The translations under genes and the position numbers were made by a program. This document shows, in pieces, positions 1 to 9,596 of a stretch of DNA of 64,000 nt. Under the pieces are notes generated by a model that did not search any database, was not told the DNA's origin, and was given only the letters and a program-made list of their open reading frames with translations. Every line of letters starts with the position of its first letter. Positions within the stretch are counted from its first letter, which is position 1. Source of the stretch: JAEELC01 sp963605425. Its GTDB lineage: Bacteria; Bacillota_I; Bacilli_A; Acholeplasmatales; Anaeroplasmataceae. Location: positions 44,591 through 108,590 of the forward strand of contig CAVCUQ010000001.1 in NCBI GenBank assembly GCA_963605425.1, read 5' to 3'.

Positions 1-1388
1 AAGTCATCAGCGTAAGCTTTCTTACAAGCCTCAATAACTTCTTCTCTTGTAGCACCTTCTTTAGCATAAGCTACATTTTCAAAAACAGTCCCTTTAAATA
101 ACCACGTTTCTTGAAGTACCATACCGATATTATTTCTTAAATCTTCTCTTGAAATTAAGGTAATATCTTTGTCATCAAGTAAAATAGAACCACTATTTAA
201 ATCATAGAATCTCATGACAAGATTAATTAAAGTAGTCTTACCACAGCCAGTAGGACCTACAAGTGCAACATGCTCACCATTTTTAATATTAACTGATACA
301 TCATCTAAGATTAAATGGTTTTCGTTATATCCAAATGTTACATGAGATAAAGCTATGTCACCTTTACTTACAATATTTTTTGTCTTTAAGACTTCAAGTT
401 CTTTTTCAGTAACAAGCTCATATACTCTCTTTAATGATGCAAATGAATTAGTTAATTCAGTAGCTACACTTGATATTTCATTAAATGGTTTAGTATATTG
501 ACTAGCATAAGTTAAGAAAGCTGTAAGTTGTCCGACACCAAATGCTTTTTCATTAAATCCATTAATAATAGAAATACAACCTAGGATGGCTACAAGTGCA
601 TATACAATATTATTTACAAATCTAGTAGATGGATTAGTAAGTGATGAATAAAATTGAGCATCGATTCCAGCTTTATATAACTTTTGATCTAATTCTTCAT
701 ATTTTTGAATATTATCTTCTTCCATTGAATATGATAATACTAACTTTTGGTTAACAATCATCTCGTTAGAAAATCCTGTCATTTCACCTTTAATCTTAGC
801 TTGGGCTTGGAATGTTTTAAATGTATGAGTTGAAATAAATTTAGCTACAAAGATAGAAAGTGGTGTTAATACGATTACAACTATACCTAGAATATAATTC
901 ATATAACACATAAGAACTATTGTAATAAGTATAGTAAAAATACCTGTTAGTATTTGTGTAAATCCTTGAAGTAAACCATCAGCCACTTGATCTGTATCAT
1001 TAATGATTCTTTGAAGAGTTTCACCTTCTAGATGACTATCAATATACTTAACTTCAACATTTAAAACTTTTTTGAAGGCATCTCTACGTAAATTACAAAT
1101 TATATTATAAGTGATTTTATTAAGCATATAATTCATAATAAAACCAAAAATAAATCCACTAATAATTATACCTAGTAAGATGTAAATATATTTATAAATA
1201 TCATTAATATTAAAAGTTTCTTTTTCAAGGAATAAATCGATAGTTTTACCAATTACATATGGAAACAATAAAGTAAGAGATACATAAAATAAAGCAAATA
1301 CTAAAGAAATAATTAATGTGACATAGTATTTTCTTACATAAGATAATAAAAATTTAATTAAATGATTGTTCTTATTTTTCTTCTTCAT
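1..1388 (-). CDS. ABC exporter half-transporter, C-terminus cut by window edge
   Basis: Membrane-plus-ATPase exporter subunit; about 462 codons are visible and the 3' end lies beyond base 1. I read the start as the ATG at 1388, preceded by a strong GTAGGAGGT ribosome binding site inside the end of the upstream gene (17-bp overlap). A six-helix transmembrane domain covers about residues 20-310. The NBD shows Walker A GPTGCGKT (about 378-385) and the Q-loop region VLQETWLF (about 425-432). The signature, Walker B and H-loop fall outside the window. Its partner at 1372-3117 has a degenerate ATPase site, so this subunit should carry the canonical catalytic residues of a heterodimer. Substrate unknown; drugs, lipids or peptides are family precedents. 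Confidence 0.93.
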   Translation of the reverse strand, partial: MKKKNKNNHLIKFLLSYVRKYYVTLIISLVFALFYVSLTLLFPYVIGKTIDLFLEKETFNINDIYKYIYILLGIIISGFIFGFIMNYMLNKITYNIICNLRRDAFKKVLNVEVKYIDSHLEGETLQRIINDTDQVADGLLQGFTQILTGIFTILITIVLMCYMNYILGIVVIVLTPLSIFVAKFISTHTFKTFQAQAKIKGEMTGFSNEMIVNQKLVLSYSMEEDNIQKYEELDQKLYKAGIDAQFYSSLTNPSTRFVNNIVYALVAILGCISIINGFNEKAFGVGQLTAFLTYASQYTKPFNEISSVATELTNSFASLKRVYELVTEKELEVLKTKNIVSKGDIALSHVTFGYNENHLILDDVSVNIKNGEHVALVGPTGCGKTTLINLVMRFYDLNSGSILLDDKDITLISREDLRNNIGMVLQETWLFKGTVFENVAYAKEGATREEVIEACKKAYADD

Positions 1389-3117
1389 TTTTATTACCTC
1401 CTACATTTTGGCTTAAGCAAATTTCTTTGTAAACATCACAAGTCTTAAGTAATTCTTCGTGTGTTCCAATTCCCTTAACTTCACCCTTATCAAGTACTAA
1501 AACTAAATCACAATTGGCCATATCACTTGCTCTTTGGCTGATTTCAATAATTGTTTTATTAATTTTCTTTAAACTTTGAGTTAAAAGAGCACTTGTCTTA
1601 AAGTCTAGGGCAGATTTGGAGTCATCTAGAATTAAAACATTACTCTTTTTTGCAAGGGCTCTAGCAATAGATAATCTTTGTTTTTGACCACCTGATAAAT
1701 TCTTACCACCTTGGTATAGCATTGTATCAAGACCATTGTCACATTTTTCAACAAATTCATAGGCTTGAGCTATCTTTAATATTTCAATAATTTCATCGTC
1801 AGTTAGATCTTTATTACCAACTTTAATATTATCTCTAATAGTACCAGTAAATAGAACAGCTTTTTGGAATACTTGAGCGATATTTTCTCTAATAAATTCT
1901 AATTTATAATCCTTAATATCTCTTCCGTATACTAATATTTCACCTTCATTAATATCATAGAATCTATTTAAGATATTAGAGAAAGTAGTTTTACCACTAC
2001 CTGTACCACCAATAACACCAAGGCTCATACCTTCTGTTATAGTAATTGAAACATTACTTAAAGCGTTAAGTGCATCTTTAGAATACTTAAATGATACATT
2101 ATTAAGCGCAAAAGGAACATTATTAAGTTTTTCAGATTCACTTCCGGATACAATACTAGACTTAGTATCAAATACTTCATTGATTCTAGTAGCACTAGAT
2201 TCTGCCTTAGTAAATATTACTACAAGGTTAGCTACAACCATAACTGCAAGTTGAATTTGAAGCAGATAGTTATATAAAGATGTAATATCACCTTGTTTTA
2301 AATCAGATACAGTATAATTTAAACCAGTTACATATAAAACTAAGATGATTGCAATATTAGTAATAACAAATACACATGGATTTAAGAAAGCATTAATTCT
2401 TCCAATTCTAATTTGAACATCTTTTAAGGATACAGCTTCATCACAAAATCTCTTCCATTCATATTTTTGTCTATTAAAAGCTCTTACAACTCTATTACCT
2501 GAAATATTTTCTTTAGTAATATTAGTTAAAGTATCAAGTTTATTTTGAGCAATCTTGTTCTTCTTAACTTGAATAAACATTAAACAAATAATAAATACAA
2601 ATAATAAGATACCTGAAAGTAAGAAAATAAATCCTGCAGTCTTATTCTTCATAAATGATAATACTGTAGCGCCGATAATTAGGAAAGGAGCTCTAATTAC
2701 AAGTCTTATAAGCATAGCTACACTTGTTTGAAGATTGTTAATATCTGAATTTAATCTTGTAAGAAGACTTGATGTTGAGAATTCATCAATTTCTTTAAAA
2801 GATAATGTATTGATATGCTTAAACAAATCATTACGTAAATCAGTCCCAAAACCTTGAGAAACACGAGATGCGAAGAATTGGCATACAAGTGTTGATGAAA
2901 GACCAATTACCGCAAATAATACTAGTAATCCACCTCTTTGCATTATATAGACTATTTGTTCATTCTTTTCTAGATTTGAATTTAAACCATTGTTAATCAT
3001 GTCTGAGATAACAAGTGGTACTAAAAGTTCAAATATAACCTCTATAAATTTGAAAAGAGGGCCTAAAATAGTCTTTACTTTATATTTTTTTAAATATTTT
3101 TTATATAATCTAAACAT
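1372..3117 (-). CDS. ABC exporter half-transporter with degenerate ATPase site
   Basis: 581-aa exporter subunit with an N-terminal six-helix domain (about 15-310) and a C-terminal NBD. Visible motifs are Walker A GGTGSGKT (370-377), signature LSGGQ (474-478) and Walker B LILDD (495-499). The catalytic Glu after Walker B is Asp (D499) and the H-loop His is Gln (Q528 in ISQRAS). This is the pattern of the non-hydrolysing site in heterodimeric exporters such as LmrCD, BmrCD and TM287/288. It overlaps the downstream partner by 17 bp, so the two are translationally coupled. The LysR gene is transcribed divergently 92 bp away and may regulate the pair. Substrate cannot be read from sequence. Confidence 0.95.
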   Translation of the reverse strand: MFRLYKKYLKKYKVKTILGPLFKFIEVIFELLVPLVISDMINNGLNSNLEKNEQIVYIMQRGGLLVLFAVIGLSSTLVCQFFASRVSQGFGTDLRNDLFKHINTLSFKEIDEFSTSSLLTRLNSDINNLQTSVAMLIRLVIRAPFLIIGATVLSFMKNKTAGFIFLLSGILLFVFIICLMFIQVKKNKIAQNKLDTLTNITKENISGNRVVRAFNRQKYEWKRFCDEAVSLKDVQIRIGRINAFLNPCVFVITNIAIILVLYVTGLNYTVSDLKQGDITSLYNYLLQIQLAVMVVANLVVIFTKAESSATRINEVFDTKSSIVSGSESEKLNNVPFALNNVSFKYSKDALNALSNVSITITEGMSLGVIGGTGSGKTTFSNILNRFYDINEGEILVYGRDIKDYKLEFIRENIAQVFQKAVLFTGTIRDNIKVGNKDLTDDEIIEILKIAQAYEFVEKCDNGLDTMLYQGGKNLSGGQKQRLSIARALAKKSNVLILDDSKSALDFKTSALLTQSLKKINKTIIEISQRASDMANCDLVLVLDKGEVKGIGTHEELLKTCDVYKEICLSQNVGGNKNEEEK

Positions 3118-3140
3118 AATTTTAACCTCTAACCTGTTGT

Positions 3141-3168
3141 ATTATATCATAAATATATGTATACTAAA
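3141..3168 (-). promoter_or_regulatory. Predicted promoter of the ABC exporter pair
   Basis: On the minus strand a perfect -10 TATAAT (3146-3141) lies 16 nt downstream of a weak -35 TTTAGT (3168-3163). It sits in the 92-bp divergent region shared with lysR, where a LysR-type protein would normally bind. The region is too AT-rich to pick a T-N11-A operator by eye. A plus-strand TATAAT at 3171-3176 may serve lysR. Confidence 0.4.
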
Positions 3169-3209
3169 TATATAATTTTATACTATTTTATATATCAGAA
3201 AGGTATACT

Positions 3210-4055
3210 ATGGAATTTAAGGAACTTTATTATTTTAAAACTGTTGTTGACTCTACATCTATTCTTAAAGCAAGTAAAATATTACATATTTCTCAACCAC
3301 CTTTATCAAGAATGATGAAGAATTTAGAGGAGGAACTAAACTGTAAACTTTTTATTAGAGGCAGAACGCTCAAATTAACTGATCAAGGAAAAATCTTATA
3401 TGATAAAGCTTCTTCTATTATTGAACTTGAAAATAGTTTAAAAAAGGAAATATTTGAGATTAATCATAACGAATCATATACCTTAAATATTGGTCTAGTA
3501 ACAAGTTCTACTAGTCTTTTATATAAAGATAATTTGAAAACATATATGGAAGATAATCCTAAAATTAAGTTTAAAATTGTTGAGGCTAATACTTTTAATT
3601 TACTTGAAATGTTAGATAATAAAATAATAAATCTAGCTATTACTCGCACTCCTTTTAATAATTCTAATTATAATATTTTAGAATTTTCAAAAGAACCAAT
3701 GGTTTTAACATCTAACACTTCTTTAACTAATACAATATCACTTAAAGAAATATCAAACAAAAAAGTTGTAATTTATAGAAGATTTGAACATATATTAAAT
3801 AACTTATTTTCAAAAAATAATCTACATCTTGATGTTATTGCATTAGTAGATGACGCTAAAACAGCTATTTTGCTAGCTAAAACCTTAGATATTCACGCTA
3901 TCGTGCCATACGGAGCTTATAAAACATTTAGTGAACATTTATATGCGTCTGAAATTGACTCAAATGAGCTCGTTACTAATTTATGTGCTGTAACAAGAAA
4001 AGGTGAAGATATTGATGAACAATATTTAAAATTTATATCATATTTAAAAAAATAG
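3210..4055 (+). CDS. LysR-family transcriptional regulator
   Basis: 281 aa, a typical LTTR length. The N-terminal winged helix (about 1-60) contains the recognition stretch ISQPPLSRMMKNLEEEL, followed by a helix-rich linker and a periplasmic-binding-protein-like effector domain (about 90-281). The ATG at 3210 follows an AGAAAGG ribosome binding site. It is divergent from the ABC exporter pair and convergent with the galactoside operon. The usual LTTR arrangement makes the divergent exporter its likely target; the co-inducer is unknown. Confidence 0.93.
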   Translation: MEFKELYYFKTVVDSTSILKASKILHISQPPLSRMMKNLEEELNCKLFIRGRTLKLTDQGKILYDKASSIIELENSLKKEIFEINHNESYTLNIGLVTSSTSLLYKDNLKTYMEDNPKIKFKIVEANTFNLLEMLDNKIINLAITRTPFNNSNYNILEFSKEPMVLTSNTSLTNTISLKEISNKKVVIYRRFEHILNNLFSKNNLHLDVIALVDDAKTAILLAKTLDIHAIVPYGAYKTFSEHLYASEIDSNELVTNLCAVTRKGEDIDEQYLKFISYLKK

Positions 4056-4077
4056 TGTCATTAAGGCACTATTTTTT
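4046..4077. terminator. Bidirectional terminator between lysR and the MATE gene
   Basis: Stem AATAGTGTC (4051-4059) pairs with GGCACTATT (4065-4073), with one G-U pair, around loop ATTAA. It is flanked by an A-run on the left and a T-run on the right, so it works on both strands. It lies exactly at the convergence of the two stop codons. Confidence 0.85.
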
Positions 4078-5416
4078 AAGTTAAATTTACAAGCCACTGC
4101 TTCTTTTTCACAAGAACTAATCCTAAGAGCATCTTTAAAGCATCAAGCAAGCGAACAATTATGTAGATATATAAAATATTTAAATTAGTACTTAAGGCAA
4201 GCACCCAAGATACAGGTACATATACTACTAACATAAAACCAGTATCAAGTAATAAAGTTTCAAGAGTTTTACCTCCAGCTCTTAAAATATAATAGAAACA
4301 ACAAGCGAGAGTATAAAATACTAGTTCAAGTCCAAAGACAATTATTAATTTAGTAGCTAGTGCTTTTTGACTTTCATCTATTTCCTTAAACATATTAGGA
4401 ATGAAGAAAGACGTTGAGGCTAGTACTAGTCCAATTAGAATTGACATATAAAAGCCTAGATAACATAATTTTTTAGCATCTTCTTCGGCTTTATCAAAAT
4501 TATCAGTACCAAGGTCTGATCCTACAATTACACCGATACCAACTGCAAGACCTTGAATTAGGATAATAGTAATATTTGAGACTGTTGTAAGAACAGAGAT
4601 AGCAGAAAGTACTCCGTCACGCTGAGAAAAAGCTAAACTTTGAAGCATATTACCTACTGCAAAACCTAATTCATTAATAAATAGTAAATATGATTTGTTT
4701 AATATCTTCTTAAATAAGCCTTTATTTTCTTTAGATAAAGCTAATTTATAGAACTTAAATTTCTTGACTCTAACAATTATTATCAAATATATCATTTCCA
4801 TGACTCTAGCTATAATTGTACCACAAGCAGCTCCCATAGATCCTAACTTAAAGACATAAATAAAGAGCGCATTAAAGAAAGTGTTAGAAAGGATAGCAAC
4901 TAGAGAAGCATACATTGCGTATTTAGTCTTTCCAATTTCTCTAAAAGTAGTTGAATAGATATATCCAATAGAAAAAGGAATATAAGAAATAATTACTATA
5001 TGTAAGTATCTCGTACCTTCTTCTAAAATTTCACCCGATGCAGAATCGCTTCTTGAATAAAATTCAACAAGTTTAGGACCAGCAAAATAACAAAGAGGTA
5101 AAACTACAAGTAGAAATACTATAACTAAGATACGTTTTAATGTTACTGAAGCTTTAATCGCCTCATCTTCTCCTCTTCCCGCAAACTGCTGAATAAAGAT
5201 TCCGCAACCTTCTAAAAGTCCAAATATAGCTAAATTGAATAGGTAAGTTACTTGATTAGCTGAATATACCGCAGATACAGCTGTATTAGATACTGAACCT
5301 ACCATGATATTATCTAAGAAAGATACTAAAAAGGTAATAAATTCAGCTAGCATTACTGGCAAAGCAATACTGAAGAATTTTTTTAGGAAAGACTTATCTT
5401 TAAATAAAGAAAACAT
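4076..5416 (-). CDS. MATE-family efflux transporter
   Basis: 446 aa with about 12 hydrophobic helices in two homologous halves, as in MATE (MatE) multidrug or metabolite antiporters. The opening residues (FFSIALPVMLAEFITFLVSFLDNIMVG) fit the family's conserved first helix and following motif. The start codon overlaps the galactokinase stop (TAATG), so it is the last, translationally coupled gene of the galactoside operon. Exported substrate unknown; the company of galactoside genes could mean a role in sugar-phosphate or osmotic stress, but that is speculation. Confidence 0.92.
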   Translation of the reverse strand: MFSLFKDKSFLKKFFSIALPVMLAEFITFLVSFLDNIMVGSVSNTAVSAVYSANQVTYLFNLAIFGLLEGCGIFIQQFAGRGEDEAIKASVTLKRILVIVFLLVVLPLCYFAGPKLVEFYSRSDSASGEILEEGTRYLHIVIISYIPFSIGYIYSTTFREIGKTKYAMYASLVAILSNTFFNALFIYVFKLGSMGAACGTIIARVMEMIYLIIIVRVKKFKFYKLALSKENKGLFKKILNKSYLLFINELGFAVGNMLQSLAFSQRDGVLSAISVLTTVSNITIILIQGLAVGIGVIVGSDLGTDNFDKAEEDAKKLCYLGFYMSILIGLVLASTSFFIPNMFKEIDESQKALATKLIIVFGLELVFYTLACCFYYILRAGGKTLETLLLDTGFMLVVYVPVSWVLALSTNLNILYIYIIVRLLDALKMLLGLVLVKKKQWLVNLT

Positions 5417-6591
5417 TATTTTACTCCATCTGTGATATCTACTAGTAATACATCACATTTTAAATTAGTCTTTTTATAATAATTTTCTTCTACTTCTATT
5501 TTAAAGTTTTCAAATATATATTTATCAATTAAAGCTATAGCACATCCTGAAAAGCCAGCACCAGTCATTCTCGCGCCAACAGCATGAGCATTTCGAGCTT
5601 CTTCGCAGATAGTATCTAGATAAAATCCTGAAACTTCATAATCATTCTTTAGACTTTCATGGGATTCATTTAAAATTTGACCTAAAGATGTAATGTCTCC
5701 ATCACTTAACGATTTTGCAAATCTTAAAACTCTGTTTTCTTCACTTATTACATGTTTTACACGTTTAAAAATCAATTCATCATTGAGTAATTTTTTAATA
5801 TCATCTAATGAAGAAGGAGTTAACTCACATAAATTATTAACATTATATTTAGTTTTAATAATATCTAAACCTTTATTACATTCTAAAACTCTTTCATTAT
5901 ATTTAGATTCTGTTAACTTTCTCTCTCTATTAGTATTAAGAATTACAAAACGATAATTCTTTAAATCTAAATTAATATATTTATACTCAAAGTGGGCACA
6001 ATCAAGCATCATAGCCGTATTTTTCTTACCTAAGGCAATAATTGCTTGATCCATAATACCACAAGAAAGTCCTAAATAATTATTTTCTACTTCTTTAGCA
6101 TATAATGCGATATTCTTTTTATCAATATTAAATCCTAAAACATTTGAAAACATATAAAGTGTAACATCAAGTAAGGCAGCTGAACTAGATAGACTTGACC
6201 CAACAGGTATAGTTGAATCATATAAAAGATCAAATCCAGATTCAATATTATATCCATGCTTTTGTAAAATAGATATAGCTCCTTTTATGTAATCAGTCCA
6301 AGAAGAATTATTAGATTTTTCAAAACTTTTAATATTAAATTCTTCTACTCGATCAAAACTAGTTGAATAAAGTCTAAGTTTTTTATCGCTTCTTTTTGAT
6401 ACGAATAAAGTCAAATATAAAGAGACACATGCAGGTAGCACATGTCCTCCATTATAATCAATATGTTCTCCAATTAGATTAATTCTAGCTGGGGCTATAA
6501 ATTTATATTCAGGATCTTTTCCATAAATATTATTAAATTTATTCTTTAATAGTTCCTCTTGAGGCAATCTTAACGCATTCGTAAGCTCCAT
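5416..6591 (-). CDS. galK: Galactokinase
   Basis: GHMP-family kinase that phosphorylates galactose at C1 with ATP (Leloir pathway, cytoplasm). Visible motifs are the galactokinase signature APARINLIGEHIDYNGG near the N-terminus (usual Gly replaced by Ala), the ATP-binding loop PVGSSLSSSAAL, and the C-terminal GHMP motif ARMTGAGFSGCAIAL. The frame stays open to 6618, but the ATG at 6591 has an AGAAGG site 8-9 nt upstream and gives 391 aa, the usual family length. It overlaps the upstream gene by about 50 bp and the MATE gene by one base. galT and galE are not in the window, so the next Leloir steps must be encoded elsewhere or be absent. Confidence 0.95.
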   Translation of the reverse strand: MELTNALRLPQEELLKNKFNNIYGKDPEYKFIAPARINLIGEHIDYNGGHVLPACVSLYLTLFVSKRSDKKLRLYSTSFDRVEEFNIKSFEKSNNSSWTDYIKGAISILQKHGYNIESGFDLLYDSTIPVGSSLSSSAALLDVTLYMFSNVLGFNIDKKNIALYAKEVENNYLGLSCGIMDQAIIALGKKNTAMMLDCAHFEYKYINLDLKNYRFVILNTNRERKLTESKYNERVLECNKGLDIIKTKYNVNNLCELTPSSLDDIKKLLNDELIFKRVKHVISEENRVLRFAKSLSDGDITSLGQILNESHESLKNDYEVSGFYLDTICEEARNAHAVGARMTGAGFSGCAIALIDKYIFENFKIEVEENYYKKTNLKCDVLLVDITDGVK

Positions 6592-7987
6592 TATAGAAAC
6601 CTTCTTTCTTAAGTTCATTAATTCTATCTATCATATTAAGAAGTATATCTTTATCAGTTAATATCTTATCAAGCATCATGTTCATCTCTTTAGCTCCAGG
6701 GCATTCTTTAGTACCATCCCCTGCTTGAGATGAATAGATTGCGTTATATACTTCATGTCCTCCGATATGTCTCATAAATACCTTAGGTATAGGGTAGAAA
6801 GCAAGTTCAGATGGTTTTGTGATTAATACATCAACATTTGGCATAATAACATTTGTTGAATAAACAGCTTCAAAGATATTATCATTACAAATACAATAGA
6901 TACCTTTTTTATCATTTTCTCTTAATTCTTTAACAAATTCTAAATATTTATCATATTCATTAAAGAAATCCTCTGTTTCAATACCATGAATAGCTTTTAG
7001 CATTTTATCATAAACATGCTTATGGTCACCAAAGTTAATAATTAAAGTAACCTTACCTGCTTTTGTATAAGGCATTAAATGTTTAACCATATCAAGGAAT
7101 AAATTAAATCCAGCACCAGCTCCTCCTACTGTCATTAAGATTCTAAGAGGTCTAGCACTTTCAATTCTTTCTTTTCTTAAACGATTATCTTCTTCTAAAT
7201 TAACAAGTAATTCATGGTCAACATAATTACCAACTTTGATGATATCATTATCACTCATTGAATTTAATAATCTCTTTTTATCAAATCCATCAAGCATTTT
7301 ATATCCGTTATAAGCAAAACTTGTTTGAGTTGTATGAATAGCTCCTTCAGATAGGTGAAGTGCCATAGGCCAGTTATCCGGTATAGCATTAACTACATGA
7401 GTATGCCCTGCATGAATAGCAGCTTGACTTGGCCACGCGTGAGTTGCAATATAAGGAATATCAGATGGGATATTTGTAAAAATAGGTACTAATAGTTCAG
7501 AATTTTTTTGGTCTTTAGCATTATAAGTTAATTTCTTAAATCCTTCACTATTCATAGGATCCCAAACTAATTTATTAAATAATTTAGACTTTTGACTAAT
7601 TTTTGAACCTGTTGAATAAAGACCATTTTGATATCTAATCATCTTAGATCCAACTTGATCAAAGCTTGCTAAATCAAGCCAAACAGGATTAAAACCTAAA
7701 GCTTTAGCACAACTTGCCATCGCAATAGAAATTCGATAATGTCCAAATCCCATTCTAATATTACCAACAATAAATGGATTTTCTGGCCAAGATGCATTTT
7801 CTTTTGCAAAAACAATATTAGAAACATTTAAATGACCTAGAGAAGGAATTGTTTCAAAGCCAATTTTAAAGTTTTCTTCTTTATCAGGTCCAAATTTCTT
7901 TTTAAACTTATTTTTACTCTTTTCAGCTTGCTTAATAGTTTTATTATCAATCTTATTATTAAATATAGAGCTTGTTCTATCTATCAT
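6539..7987 (-). CDS. Unrecognised protein, GT-B glycosyltransferase-like, in galactoside operon
   Basis: 482 aa, no signal peptide or membrane helix. I do not recognise a named family. An N-terminal Rossmann-like stretch (GNIRMGFGHYRISIAMA, about 92-108) resembles the first nucleotide-sugar-binding half of GT-B enzymes. A second half opens with a strand-loop LRILMTVGGAGAG (about 280-292) and continues to a Gly/Ser-rich segment with IGGHEVYNAIYSS (about 415-427). That two-domain pattern suggests a GT-B-fold glycosyltransferase or phosphorylase; this is inference. The ATG at 7987 has an AAAGGG site and overlaps the alpha-galactosidase stop by 11 bp. Its place between alpha-galactosidase and galactokinase points to galactoside metabolism. 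Confidence 0.75.
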   Translation of the reverse strand: MIDRTSSIFNNKIDNKTIKQAEKSKNKFKKKFGPDKEENFKIGFETIPSLGHLNVSNIVFAKENASWPENPFIVGNIRMGFGHYRISIAMASCAKALGFNPVWLDLASFDQVGSKMIRYQNGLYSTGSKISQKSKLFNKLVWDPMNSEGFKKLTYNAKDQKNSELLVPIFTNIPSDIPYIATHAWPSQAAIHAGHTHVVNAIPDNWPMALHLSEGAIHTTQTSFAYNGYKMLDGFDKKRLLNSMSDNDIIKVGNYVDHELLVNLEEDNRLRKERIESARPLRILMTVGGAGAGFNLFLDMVKHLMPYTKAGKVTLIINFGDHKHVYDKMLKAIHGIETEDFFNEYDKYLEFVKELRENDKKGIYCICNDNIFEAVYSTNVIMPNVDVLITKPSELAFYPIPKVFMRHIGGHEVYNAIYSSQAGDGTKECPGAKEMNMMLDKILTDKDILLNMIDRINELKKEGFYNGAYECVKIASRGTIKE

Positions 7988-9587
7988 ATATTATTCCCTT
8001 TCTTGTATCATAAGAAATATGTTCTATTTTACCATTTTTTTCTAAGGTTATATCAATAAAATTATGATTTCTTGCAAAAGTAATACTTGGCTTATTATAA
8101 AATGTACTTAAGGCTTCTTCAAGTATTTTATTCTTTTCATTATCATAAAGCTCTATATCATCACTAGTCATTAAAACAGATGAAAATAAAGCATTTATTC
8201 TAATTAAAGCCTTTCTTGTTTCAAATGATAAAGTTGTATTATCATCACGAAGTATAAAAACATCTGAATCATTTAAGAATAATCTATTATCAAATACACT
8301 TCTATAAATAGTATTTTGAATAGTATTCTTAGTTGAATTTCTTTCTCTATGAAGTAATCTCATATAAGGTTTGTCATCAAAATCAAATGATACATCACAA
8401 CCAATTCTAAGATAATCAAAATTTTTATAACTTGAAAATAAATTAGCTCCGCAGCCTAAAATCAATTTATTTTCTAGAATTTCTCTTAAAAATCTATATG
8501 TATAATATTGCCAACTAGCACGTGTATATCCATTTGGCACATTAATACTTGCAGAATATACAAAGTCTAATTTAAAGAAATCAAATCCTAAATCTTTATA
8601 ATAATTCAAGCACTTTTTAACATATTCTTTAACTTCTTCTTTAGTTAAATCAAGAGCGTAAAAGCCATTCCAATTACAACCAGCTTTTATATATGATTCA
8701 TTTTCATTTTTCAAAAACCAATCTTTATGAGTCTTAAAAATTTCCGACTCTTCTTCTCCTGCAAAAGGAGCAAGCCAAATACCTGCAAGTAATCCTTTAG
8801 AGTGAATCTTATCTACAATAGGCTTTAATCCATTAGGAAATTTATTCTTATCTATACTAAGCCAGTCTCCAACCCTAGTTTCAAAACCATCATCAATTTG
8901 AAATAGATTAAATCTTTTATCAATTGAATTTAAATTCTTTAAGATTAAGTCTTCATTAATATTTTGATAAGTATTATACCAAGAAGTATAACCTAAAACA
9001 GGTTTATTTGATACATTAAAATCTTCTTTAAACTCGCTTTCTCCATTTTTGATTGAATCAAATTCTTTAAATGAGAATACTATAAATTCTTCTCCTTGCG
9101 AAAGTACTTTACCATTTACATCACTAATTAAATTCAACTTATTTGTTTTAATATATTCAAATATTAAATAGGCATTTTCATAATTTAGATTATAAATAAA
9201 GGATTCAGTGTTATCTTTTACATAAAATAAATCATAGCCATGTAGTTTACTCTTTTTATAAGAATAAAAGGAAGAGTCACCATATCTATCAAGGCCAAAA
9301 CTTTTTACAACTTTTCTTCTTAAAGCACCTTTTAGAATATTCTTTTCTTTTTCGTTTTTATAAAACTCTTTTGTATCAGTCCAGCTTTGATATCCATTAA
9401 AGAAAATCTTTGCATTATTACTGAAATTTACTTCCTTTTCAATTATAGCGTTATTAAGTTTAATATTTTTTAAAGCCTTAATACTGATTATCGTATTAGA
9501 ACCATTCTTTAGATAAGTAATTTCTACATCACTATTAGACTTATCTGTACTATATTTAATATTTGCTATTTCATAATTTAAAATCAT
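7977..9587 (-). CDS. Alpha-galactosidase, GH36-like
   Basis: 536 aa, cytoplasmic (no signal peptide), shorter than classic 700-aa GH36 enzymes. An N-terminal beta-rich domain (about 1-190) precedes a TIM barrel. Visible GH36 signatures are WYNTY (about 203-207), FQIDDGFE (229-236), GIWLAPF (269-275), FFKLDF with nucleophile Asp341, and LRIGCD with the likely acid/base Asp398. It would release galactose from melibiose- or raffinose-type alpha-galactosides for the galactokinase two genes downstream. It sits 9 bp after the symporter gene, with a GGAA site before its ATG. Family assignment is firm; exact substrate is not. Confidence 0.92.
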   Translation of the reverse strand: MILNYEIANIKYSTDKSNSDVEITYLKNGSNTIISIKALKNIKLNNAIIEKEVNFSNNAKIFFNGYQSWTDTKEFYKNEKEKNILKGALRRKVVKSFGLDRYGDSSFYSYKKSKLHGYDLFYVKDNTESFIYNLNYENAYLIFEYIKTNKLNLISDVNGKVLSQGEEFIVFSFKEFDSIKNGESEFKEDFNVSNKPVLGYTSWYNTYQNINEDLILKNLNSIDKRFNLFQIDDGFETRVGDWLSIDKNKFPNGLKPIVDKIHSKGLLAGIWLAPFAGEEESEIFKTHKDWFLKNENESYIKAGCNWNGFYALDLTKEEVKEYVKKCLNYYKDLGFDFFKLDFVYSASINVPNGYTRASWQYYTYRFLREILENKLILGCGANLFSSYKNFDYLRIGCDVSFDFDDKPYMRLLHRERNSTKNTIQNTIYRSVFDNRLFLNDSDVFILRDDNTTLSFETRKALIRINALFSSVLMTSDDIELYDNEKNKILEEALSTFYNKPSITFARNHNFIDITLEKNGKIEHISYDTRKGIIYDR

Positions 9588-9596
9588 AAAAATTCC